A stretch of 57,791 nt of DNA from Halobellus sp. Atlit-31R. Lineage in GTDB: Archaea > Halobacteriota > Halobacteria > Halobacteriales > Haloferacaceae. A program made the position numbers and the translations under genes. Positions within the stretch are counted from its first letter, which is position 1. The number at the start of each line of letters is the position of its first letter. Where the stretch lies: positions 1 through 57,791 of the forward strand of contig QPLR01000008.1 in NCBI GenBank assembly GCA_003665935.1, given 5' to 3'. The notes beneath the pieces are model-generated. The model did no database searches and was not told the DNA's origin. It saw only the letters and a list, made by a program, of their open reading frames with translations. Below are positions 51,486 to 57,791 of the stretch, piece by piece.

Positions 51486-52343
51486 TTACCGCTGGCCCGT
51501 GAGGAGGTCAGGAAGCTCCGCGAGCGTGTCGAGCACGTAGTCGGGTTCGATCGGCGACGCGGCGAGTTCCGCTTCGTCTGTCACACCTGTCCGGACGAGC
51601 GCCGTCGTCATTCCGACCGATTCGCCGAGAGCGATGTCGGTGTCGAGGCGATCGCCGACGACGAGCACGTCCTCGGCGGGGAGTCCCAGGCGGTCGAGCG
51701 CCATTCGTCGCGCCGCGTCGCTCGGCTTGCCGAAGACGGTCTCGGGCTCCCGTCCGGCGACGTTCGCGATCGCGTCGATCACCGCCCCAGAGCCGGGGAT
51801 GTCGCCCTCCGCTGCGGGGATCACGATGTCGGGATCGGTTCCGAGGAACGTGACTGCGTCGTCTTCGAGCAGCCACAGGCACTCCCGGAGCGTCTCGTAG
51901 TGGAACTCTCGGTCGACCGACGCCACGAGGACGTCCGGCGTCACACCGCCGTCTCCCCGCGGGCCGGCGTCGTTGCCGTCGGTCGAACTGCCGCCCGTGA
52001 TACCCTGTGGATCGATCCGGGAGACCGAGAGCCCCGCCGACCGGAGGAGTTCGATCAGGCCGGACTCACCGACGACTGCGATCTCGTCTTCGGCGTGGTG
52101 CTCGGTGAGATACGTCGTGGTTACTGTGCCGGCGGTGATGACCTCGTCGACGTCGACGGCGACGCCGGCGCGGCCGAGTCGCCGCTCGTACGCCGACGGC
52201 AACTTCGTCGGGTTGTTCGAGACGAACAGTCGACGGAGTCCCGCGCGTTCGACCGCTGTCAGGCCCGCTTCGGCCCCCGCGATCGGCTCCTCGCCCCGCA
52301 CCAGCGTTCCATCGACGTCGAAGATGACTCCACGGACATCCAT
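51486..52343 (-). CDS. HAD-IIA-family phosphatase (NagD-like)
   Basis: A 285-residue HAD hydrolase. Motif I IFDVDGTLVRGEEPI, motif II FVSNNPTKLPSAY, a C2 cap with YETLRECLWLLEDDAVTFLGTDPD, and motifs III/IV KPSDAARRMALDRLG and VVGDRLDTDIALGESVGM. The haloarchaeal family is annotated as sugar- or nucleotide-phosphate phosphatase; substrate unknown. A Gly/Asp-rich insertion of about 15 residues (GGSSTDGNDAGPRGD) is a flexible loop in the cap. Confidence 0.9.
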   Translation of the reverse strand: MDVRGVIFDVDGTLVRGEEPIAGAEAGLTAVERAGLRRLFVSNNPTKLPSAYERRLGRAGVAVDVDEVITAGTVTTTYLTEHHAEDEIAVVGESGLIELLRSAGLSVSRIDPQGITGGSSTDGNDAGPRGDGGVTPDVLVASVDREFHYETLRECLWLLEDDAVTFLGTDPDIVIPAAEGDIPGSGAVIDAIANVAGREPETVFGKPSDAARRMALDRLGLPAEDVLVVGDRLDTDIALGESVGMTTALVRTGVTDEAELAASPIEPDYVLDTLAELPDLLTGQR

Positions 52344-52536
52344 CGGTTAGAGTTGGGCCGACACGGTGTTGAACGTAGCGGGCGCGACGACGACCTACGG
52401 GAGCGAGCGGTGTGGGCGCTGTGGTCGGACCGACAGCCGGCCCGTAGTACGGTCGCCCTACTCCCGTTCCAAAAATGAGACGGTAAACCGATCTGATACG
52501 GAAAGAACGATATACGCGACGGTCCAGAGGACAGAT
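52344..52536 (+). promoter_or_regulatory. Upstream region of the GTP cyclohydrolase III gene
   Basis: This 193-base gap lies between two divergent genes. A TATA-like ACGATATACG (about 52507-52516) is 25-30 bases before the GTG at 52537, fitting a leaderless transcript. A palindrome GTCGGACCGAC is present at 52434-52444. No ORF. Confidence 0.45.
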
Positions 52537-53328
52537 GTGACGAACTCCCAGCTCACTCTCATCCAGATCGACAACTACGGTCCGTGGACTGTGACGCCGG
52601 AGCCGCGCCGCGAGATGGACCTACAGACGCTCCAATCGCGTCTCTTCGCCGACCTCGCCCAGTTCGTCGGCAGCCGCGACGGGTACGTCTTCTTCACCCG
52701 CTTCGACAATATGGTCGCGATAACCAACGGGCTCGACAAGGACGACCACCAGCTCCTCCAGGAGTCGATCGGGAACCGATATCCGGTCACGATCAGTCTG
52801 GGGACGGGCACCGACGCGTCGCCGGTCGAAGCGCTCGAAGCGGCGACGGCGGGCCTCCAGCGCGCCGGCTCCGCACAGGATGGCGACCGCCGCGAGGTGC
52901 TCGCCGGCGAGTATCTCTCCGAGAGTCGACGGACGCCGTCGGACGTCCAGATCGCGCACTTCGACGTCAACGACGCCACGGGGAAGTACACCGACCGGCT
53001 CAACGAGTTCGACTCGTTCATCCAGATCGAACAGGGGTACGCGGCGCTGATGCAGTACCTCCGCGAGGAGTACGGTGGACTCTCCTTCTTCGTCGGCGGC
53101 GACAACATCATCTCGATCTGTCCCGCGATGGACGAGGCCGATTACCGCGACGCGATCTCGCACGTCGAGGCCGAGGCCGGCGTCGAACTCAAAGTGGGCG
53201 TCGGCATCGCCGAGAACCCCCACGTGGCGGGGATGGACGCGAAGCACGCCCTCGAGGAGTGCCGGCACCACGGAACGGACGTCGAGATGGAACTGCCGAC
53301 CGAAGACGTCGGTATCACGACGGACTGA
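52537..53328 (+). CDS. arfA: GTP cyclohydrolase III (ArfA type)
   Basis: A 263-residue protein starting (GTG) VTNSQLTLIQIDNYGPWTVTPEPRREMDLQ. That pattern and the later GLSFFVGGDNIISICP are diagnostic for the archaeal GTP cyclohydrolase III, which opens GTP to a formamidopyrimidine in riboflavin and F420 synthesis. It is a two-half cyclase-like fold; a related segment DGYVFFTRFDNMVAI occurs in the N-terminal half. No other riboflavin genes are adjacent. Confidence 0.92.
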   Translation: MTNSQLTLIQIDNYGPWTVTPEPRREMDLQTLQSRLFADLAQFVGSRDGYVFFTRFDNMVAITNGLDKDDHQLLQESIGNRYPVTISLGTGTDASPVEALEAATAGLQRAGSAQDGDRREVLAGEYLSESRRTPSDVQIAHFDVNDATGKYTDRLNEFDSFIQIEQGYAALMQYLREEYGGLSFFVGGDNIISICPAMDEADYRDAISHVEAEAGVELKVGVGIAENPHVAGMDAKHALEECRHHGTDVEMELPTEDVGITTD

Positions 53329-53358
53329 GCGATCCAACTACCCACAGAGCCCGGCCCG

Positions 53359-53382
53359 CGAATTTTCGACGAGGAAAATTCG
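53359..53382 (+). promoter_or_regulatory. Perfect 9-bp dyad between arfA and dpsA
   Basis: CGAATTTTC and GAAAATTCG are perfect inverted arms around a 6-base spacer, 30 bases after the arfA stop and about 75 bases before dpsA. T-rich sequence and TATA-like TTTCTATAGG (about 53405-53414) follow. It could be a terminator for arfA or an operator of dpsA. Confidence 0.55.
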
Positions 53383-53455
53383 GTTTTCGGATAGCAAAAA
53401 GATATTTCTATAGGTCGAAGTATTAAGTCGGTGGAAGCCCAACAGTTGAACTGAG

Positions 53456-53998
53456 ATGAGCACTCAACAGACCGTCCGACAGCGGGCCAACGAAGTCGAA
53501 GGGAGCGAAGCGCTCCGCATCGACGCCGAGAAGGCGACCCAGCTCGTCGACGCACTGAACACGGATCTGGCGTCGACGTACGTTCTCTACCACCAACTGA
53601 AGAAGCACCACTGGAACGTCGAGGGGGCGGAGTTCCGTGACCTCCACCTGTTCCTCGGCGAGGCGGCGACGGACGCCGAGTCGTTCGCTGACGAACTCGC
53701 AGAGCGGGTCCAGGCACTCGGCGGCGTGCCGGTGGCCGGGATGGACGCGCTTACCGATCACGCCCCCGTCGAGGCCGAAGACGAGGACGTCTACGACGTG
53801 CGCACGTCGCTGCGGAACGATATGGAAATGTACGGCGACATCATCGAGACGCTCCGCGAGCACGTCGAGCTCGCGGCGAACCTCGGTGACCAGACGACCG
53901 CACATCTCCTCCGCGAGAATCTCATCGAAGTCGAGGAGGCGGCCCACCACATCGAACACTACCTCGAAGACGACACGCTCGTCGCGCGAACCGAGTGA
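53456..53998 (+). CDS. dpsA: DNA-protecting ferritin DpsA
   Basis: A 180-residue Dps-family ferritin. The inter-subunit ferroxidase ligands are in KKHHWNVEGAEFRDLHLFLGEAATDAESFADELAER (His, Asp, Glu), as in Halobacterium DpsA. It stores iron using H2O2 and protects DNA. The extra N-terminal residues (MSTQQTVRQRANEVEGSEALR) are the haloarchaeal form. Expression is expected to respond to iron and peroxide; the dyad upstream is a candidate site. Confidence 0.95.
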   Translation: MSTQQTVRQRANEVEGSEALRIDAEKATQLVDALNTDLASTYVLYHQLKKHHWNVEGAEFRDLHLFLGEAATDAESFADELAERVQALGGVPVAGMDALTDHAPVEAEDEDVYDVRTSLRNDMEMYGDIIETLREHVELAANLGDQTTAHLLRENLIEVEEAAHHIEHYLEDDTLVARTE

Positions 53999-54070
53999 GA
54001 GCGCCGTCGGTCGAACGACTCGTCACGCCACCCGGACGAGCCTCTCTTCGCGCCACCGCGGTTACGGCTG

Positions 54071-54250
54071 TCACTCTCCGGGCGTCACCGCGGCGTCGGC
54101 GTCCAGCGCGATCCACCCGTCGCTGTTGCCCGCCTCGGTGAAGACGACGCGATCCGGCGACGATCGGTGCGTCGTGACTTCGGTCGTCGGTCCGGCCGGG
54201 ACCCGCTCGCTGTTCCGACCGTCCGAGTCCACTGCGTCGATATCGTCCAT
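54071..54250 (-). CDS. Small acidic orphan protein (59 aa)
   Basis: A 59-residue protein starting MDDIDAVDSDGRNSERVPAG and ending DGWIALDADAAVTPGE. The VVFTEAGNSDGWIALDAD core resembles a family of very small haloarchaeal proteins ending in a 'WI' strand, but I cannot name it. The TATA-like AGATAAGTTT (near 54275-54284 on the plus strand) is upstream. Convergent with dpsA. Confidence 0.5.
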   Translation of the reverse strand: MDDIDAVDSDGRNSERVPAGPTTEVTTHRSSPDRVVFTEAGNSDGWIALDADAAVTPGE

Positions 54251-54467
54251 CGAAGGTGGATCGCAGTTCCGCGGAGATAAGTTTTTGGTGCGCCTAAAGC
54301 ACGATGGGGGCGCGCGCTGAGGGAGTTCGCGACCACCGAGTTTCCAGATTGATCTCAGTACTGAGACGGCTCGAAATTATTTCCGGCAGTTCGATCCGAA
54401 GGCCGAAAACGAGCGGATAATCACCCGCAGCTGTGCGTTTTTGCCCGTTCGGACGTTCAGTACAAGT
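54251..54467. promoter_or_regulatory. Intergenic region with a 14-bp perfect palindrome
   Basis: This 217-base gap separates the leftward small gene from a rightward small membrane protein. TCTCAGTACTGAGA (54353-54366) is a perfect 14-base palindrome near its middle, with AT-rich AAATTATTTCC after it. No ORF recognised. Confidence 0.4.
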
Positions 54468-54677
54468 ATGAGTAGACTAGCCTCGATTCGACGCGAACGC
54501 GACCGCATCAACGTCCCGCTGTTCGCCGCCGGCGCTCTGACAGCGCTCGCGAGCGCCGCCGGAGCCGCACTGATGCTGAGCCACGGCGACATCGTCACCG
54601 CGCTCGGCCTCGGGCTTATGATCGCGGCCGGCGCGCTTATGAGCGGGATCGGCCTGTCGACCGACGCGAGCCTCTGA
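54468..54677 (+). CDS. Small two-helix membrane protein
   Basis: A 69-residue protein: a basic start (MSRLASIRRERDRINVPL), then two hydrophobic helices rich in Ala/Gly/Met with a short polar hinge (LSHGDIV). Topology is a hairpin. No family recognised and no operon partner. Confidence 0.55.
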   Translation: MSRLASIRRERDRINVPLFAAGALTALASAAGAALMLSHGDIVTALGLGLMIAAGALMSGIGLSTDASL

Positions 54678-54894
54678 GCGGTCTCGTCGACGCGACCCCG
54701 TCTCACTACGACCGGCGGCTCCCCCGTGGGTGCCGCATCCGACGACGCATTCGTCCCGCTGTTCCGTTTCCCCCGAACGATGACACCTGTCTCCGTCCAC
54801 GCCCGACCGTCCGAAGCGCCGATGCACTGTTCTCTGACCGATCCGAGAGCGACGCCGACGGCGGAGTCTCACGGCGCGCCCGGAGGATGGTCTC
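54678..54894. other. Intergenic region, nothing seen
   Basis: These 217 GC-rich bases have no ORF with haloarchaeal character, no TATA box and no significant dyad. The last 15 bases (GGAGGATGGTCTC) supply the ribosome-binding site of the next gene. Confidence 0.4.
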
Positions 54895-55107
54895 GTGACT
54901 GATCGCGGCGCTCTCGAGGCCGAGACGCTGATGCTGCTGCTGGCGCTTCTGGTCGTCGTGTTTCTGCTCGGCGTCGGCACGCTCCAGTACCTGCTCACGG
55001 GCGATCCAGGGAACCTGTTCCGCAACATCGGAATCGGCACGATCCTCCTGGTCTTCAGCGTCGGCTTCTACCGACGTTGGAGCACCTCGGACACCTCCCA
55101 CGGCTGA
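54895..55107 (+). CDS. Small membrane protein before cytochrome bd
   Basis: A 70-residue protein starting (GTG) VTDRGALEAETLMLLLALLVVVFLLGVGTLQYLL, with two helices and the polar GDPGNLFRN loop, ending RRWSTSDTSHG. A GGAGG motif lies 9 bases before the GTG. It is convergent with cydB. Function unknown. Confidence 0.55.
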   Translation: MTDRGALEAETLMLLLALLVVVFLLGVGTLQYLLTGDPGNLFRNIGIGTILLVFSVGFYRRWSTSDTSHG

Positions 55108-55164
55108 AGCTGTGGACTTTTTCGGTGCATCCCGATAAATCGAGGTAAAAAGAGCCGAACTGGC

Positions 55165-56181
55165 TCAGGCGTACGATTCTGCTTCTTCCACCGGGCCGCT
55201 GAACGCCGAGTAGAGCACGACGAAGTACGTCGCGATGAGCGGCAGGAGGAAGGCGGCTCCGATCGACGTGAGGTTGAGCGGTAGCGTCGACACGACCGCC
55301 TCCTCGACCGTGAGCCCAGTCACCGGATCGACCAGCGGGAACAGCACCGTCGCGACGAGCGCGACGAGGCCGTACACCTGCCCAGCCACGGCCGCGAACG
55401 CGACGTACCAGCGACCGAAGCGACCGGCGACGACGTACACCGCGGCCAAGAGGACCGTCAGACCGAGCAGCCCCAGTACGGGAAGCGACAGCAGTTCGAC
55501 GTGGCTCGCCGTCGTCGAGCCGGCGACGAGGGCCGCGACGGCGAGAGCGAGGTAGACGACCTGCGCGAGCAGCCCCATCGCTCGCGTCTCGCTGCGGACG
55601 TCACCGCGCGTCTTTACCCCGAGATACGCCGAGCCATCGACCACCGTGAGCGCGACCATCGCGAGCCCGACGAGGATGCTCGCTACGGACGCGAAACCGT
55701 CGACGCCGAACATCCAGTTGCCGGCGAAGATCCCCAGAAAGAGGGGTGCGGTGACGCTCCCGGCGACGAACGAGCGGCCCCACCAGCGCTGCCAGGTCTC
55801 GTCGTGCCGCTGTTCGTACATCTCCGGCGACAGTCCGCGGGCGATCAGCGCCGCCAGGATGCCGAACATCAGCAGGTAGTGTCGGCTGAACAGGTCGGCG
55901 TAGATGACCGGGAACACGGCGAAGAGCATCCCACCGAAGACGACGAGCCACACCTCGTTGCCGTCCCAGAACGGGCCGATCGCCGCCAACAACTGCTCGC
56001 GCTCGGCCTCCGTACTCCGAGTCGCGAACAGCGCTCCGACGCCGAAGTCGAAGCCGTCGAGGAACAGGAACGTCCCGAGGACGGCGAAGATCAGGCCGAA
56101 CCAGAGCTTCGCGAGCGGGAGCCCGAAGATGGGCCCGTCGGCGAGCGTCGACAGCGTCGTCACCGTGAGCGGATCAGTCAT
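55165..56181 (-). CDS. cydB: Cytochrome bd ubiquinol oxidase subunit II
   Basis: A 338-residue membrane protein with eight or so helices. Family motifs: FLDGFDFGVGALF, WDGNEVWLVVFGGMLFAVFP near the N-terminus, and DPVTGLTVEEAV later. CydB has no heme of its own and supports CydA. Its ATG overlaps the cydA stop by eight bases. Confidence 0.93.
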   Translation of the reverse strand: MTDPLTVTTLSTLADGPIFGLPLAKLWFGLIFAVLGTFLFLDGFDFGVGALFATRSTEAEREQLLAAIGPFWDGNEVWLVVFGGMLFAVFPVIYADLFSRHYLLMFGILAALIARGLSPEMYEQRHDETWQRWWGRSFVAGSVTAPLFLGIFAGNWMFGVDGFASVASILVGLAMVALTVVDGSAYLGVKTRGDVRSETRAMGLLAQVVYLALAVAALVAGSTTASHVELLSLPVLGLLGLTVLLAAVYVVAGRFGRWYVAFAAVAGQVYGLVALVATVLFPLVDPVTGLTVEEAVVSTLPLNLTSIGAAFLLPLIATYFVVLYSAFSGPVEEAESYA

Positions 56182-57580
56182 CGCTCGGGATGACCCCCAC
56201 GGAGTCGGGCGACTCCCGCTCGTGCTCGGGCGTCGCCGGACGGGTCGGCGCTTCGTCGCGGATGATGCGCGCCACGACGTAGGTGTAGAGGACGAGCAGG
56301 GCCGAGTACACGCCGACGAAGCCCGCCAGGGTCACGAGCGCTTCAGCACCCGTCAGTCCCGGTGAGACGCCGGCGTGCGTCTTCAGCACGTCCTGGATCA
56401 CCCACGGTTGCCGGCCCACCTCGGTGACGATCCACCCCAACTCGACGGTCAGGATGCCGAGCACCGACGAGCCGGCGAGCGCCTTCGCCAGCAGGTCGTC
56501 CTCGAACAGCGTCCCCTGGTACCAGCGGAAGCCGCCCCAGAACGCGAGCAGGATGAACCACATTCCGAGCCCGACCATCGCGCGGAAGGCCCAGAAGACG
56601 ATCGCGACCGGCGGGTCTTCGGTCGGCACGTCGTTCAAGCCGGTGATGGTGGCCCCCGGATCACCCCCGCTAACCAGGATCGACGCGAGGAACGGCAACT
56701 CGACGACGAAGAGGTTCTCGGCGCGCGGATCAGTGAGACTCTCGACGCTTGTCGGGAACGCCAAGAGCTTCAAGCCGACCGAGGAGTCGGTCTCGTACTG
56801 CGCCTCCATCGCGGCGAACTTCTGCGGCTGCGTGTCTGCGACGTGCCGGCCGTAGGCGTCGCCGTGGATGGCCTGGAACGGTGCCGTGACCAGAAGCACC
56901 GCGATCGAGATCTTCATGGTCTTCCGCCAGAACTCCGTGTCGCGGTTCTGCCAGACGAAGTAGGCGGCGACGCCGGCCATGAACAGCGCGACCGACAGGA
57001 CCGCCGCGTTCTGCATGTGGACGAACATCCACGGGAAGCGCGGGTTGGCGTACGCCGCGATCGGGTCGACGAGCGCGACGATCGGCTGGCCGTTCTCCAT
57101 CGCGACCTCGAAGCCGCGCGGGGTCTGCATCCAGGAGTTCGCGATGAGGATCCAGACCGCCGACAGCCAGGTTCCGAGCCCGACGAACACGCTCGACAGC
57201 ATGTACAGTCGATCGGAGACGCGCTCGCGACCGAAGACGAAGATACCGAGGAACGTAGCCTCCAGCATGAAGGCCATCATCCCCTCGATGGCGAGCGGAC
57301 CGCCGAACAGTTCGCCGGCAGTCTTCGAGAACGCCGCGAAGTTCGTCCCGAACTCGAACTCGAGGACGATTCCGGTGACGGTCCCGACGACGAAGCTTAT
57401 CGCGAAGATCTTCGTCCAGAAAGACCTGAGTTGTTCGTATACCTGTTCGTCCGTCCGAATCTCCTTCCACGTGAAGTAGATGAGGAAGGGCGCGAGCCCC
57501 ATACTCATCACTGGGAAGATGATGTGGACGATCGTCGTCAGCGCAAACTGAAGTCTGCTGGCGATGACTGGATCGATCAT
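56174..57580 (-). CDS. cydA: Cytochrome bd oxidase subunit I
   Basis: A 468-residue membrane protein carrying hemes b and d. It starts MIDPVIASRLQFALTTIVHIIFPVM, giving H19 (heme ligand), with ASVLSVALFMAG, GPLAIEGMMAFMLEATFLG and the quinol-loop region short, as in the non-long Q-loop group. The C-terminal half has the GWIVTEVGRQPWVIQ motif of CydA. The bd oxidase works at low oxygen and resists inhibition; the ba3 oxidase earlier in the window gives the cell two alternatives. Confidence 0.94.
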   Translation of the reverse strand: MIDPVIASRLQFALTTIVHIIFPVMSMGLAPFLIYFTWKEIRTDEQVYEQLRSFWTKIFAISFVVGTVTGIVLEFEFGTNFAAFSKTAGELFGGPLAIEGMMAFMLEATFLGIFVFGRERVSDRLYMLSSVFVGLGTWLSAVWILIANSWMQTPRGFEVAMENGQPIVALVDPIAAYANPRFPWMFVHMQNAAVLSVALFMAGVAAYFVWQNRDTEFWRKTMKISIAVLLVTAPFQAIHGDAYGRHVADTQPQKFAAMEAQYETDSSVGLKLLAFPTSVESLTDPRAENLFVVELPFLASILVSGGDPGATITGLNDVPTEDPPVAIVFWAFRAMVGLGMWFILLAFWGGFRWYQGTLFEDDLLAKALAGSSVLGILTVELGWIVTEVGRQPWVIQDVLKTHAGVSPGLTGAEALVTLAGFVGVYSALLVLYTYVVARIIRDEAPTRPATPEHERESPDSVGVIPSDD

Positions 57581-57667
57581 TCTCGTGTGGGATGCAGTGT
57601 GGTTGTGGTTGGCGTGTTATGCTACGGCGGACGTCGCTGTGCGGCTGGCATCGCCGCCGCGAAGGCG
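57581..57667 (-). promoter_or_regulatory. Gap upstream of cydA
   Basis: These 87 bases between the end of the leftward edge gene and cydA contain TGTGGTTGTGGTTGGCGTGTTATGC and hold the cydAB promoter if the edge gene is not cotranscribed. No clear TATA box or dyad was seen. Confidence 0.35.
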
Positions 57668-57791
57668 TTACTGCTCTTTGGTGACGAACCACCAGTCGTA
57701 GTAGTCGAGGTCGTCGTCGTCCTCGGCCTCGGCCGTCCGTGCGTCGGCGTCGGCGTCGGTGCCCGGCGGCGACAGCAGCACGCGGTCGCCG
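57668..57791 (-). CDS. C-terminal end of an unidentified gene (cut by window edge)
   Basis: The minus strand is open to the window edge and ends at TAA 57668-57670. The last residues read GDRVLLSPPGTDADADARTA, then an Asp run and LDYYDWWFVTKEQ. The acidic linker and haloarchaeal codon use support a real gene. It lies upstream of cydAB on the same strand, but I cannot name it from 41 residues. Confidence 0.5.
   Translation of the reverse strand, partial: GDRVLLSPPGTDADADARTAEAEDDDDLDYYDWWFVTKEQ

Noticed and set aside
52434..52444. GTCGGACCGAC, identical to the first 11 bases of the CRISPR repeat, upstream of the GTP cyclohydrolase III gene
   Set aside because: The match stops at the palindrome and no further repeat bases follow. 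A short GC palindrome recurring by chance, or a simple operator, is more likely than an array fragment.

Overview
This window is chromosomal DNA of a haloarchaeon (class Halobacteria). The evidence is high G+C, very acidic proteins, many GTG starts and GTGA/ATGA gene overlaps, Tat/lipobox and PGF-CTERM secretion signals, a TFB transcription factor, DpsA, GTP cyclohydrolase III, archaeal chorismate-pathway enzymes and PorAB. No species is assigned.

Layout. 1-8117: the distal part of a type I-D CRISPR-Cas locus (end of an upstream gene, csc1, HD-less cas3', cas4, cas1, cas2), a leader, and a 41-repeat/40-spacer array transcribed to the right. The rest of the interference complex (cas10d, csc2, cas6) is not seen here and should lie to the left. 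8118-11936: a small accessory element made of two tandem PhiH1-repressor-like winged-helix genes, an AT-rich divergent control region, a tightly overlapping run of small orphan genes, and a tyrosine integrase beside a tRNA-Thr(CGT). 11998-13446: trm5 and a small orphan gene. 13449-20071: a divergent pair of operons, a copper P-type ATPase with a TauE/SafE-like membrane protein on one side and the ba3-type terminal oxidase cbaDBAE on the other. 20156-23695: small membrane and Cys-rich proteins, a radical SAM/SPASM enzyme with a PaaB-like partner, and a Tat-exported halocyanin. 23800-24870: a decayed TnpB-type insertion sequence.

24879-36252: TFB, the cobalamin importer btuCD/btuF, aroA, a flavin-binding oxidoreductase-like protein, aroC and porAB. 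36370-45213: Lrp regulator, DinB polymerase with a PIP box, HerA-like ATPase, tpiA, MBF1, an HtrA-like protease, and a pgsA-like/adenylate-kinase/hisC operon. 45438-53998: a GMC oxidoreductase with its Tat-exported small subunit behind a DtxR/IdeR-like box, an FAH-family enzyme, AIM24 protein, UPF0173 hydrolase, OsmC, DJ-1/PfpI, HAD-IIA phosphatase, arfA-type GTP cyclohydrolase III and DpsA. 54071-57791: small orphan genes, cytochrome bd oxidase cydAB and the end of an unidentified gene.

The functional themes are aerobic respiration with two alternative terminal oxidases and their metal supply, iron and oxidative-stress handling, and a defence locus directly followed by an integrated element. 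The least explained parts are the 8.2-11.9 kb element, whose lead gene has its ribosome-binding site inside a hairpin loop, one spacer carrying an inverted copy of the CRISPR repeat end, and several perfect dyads in promoters.
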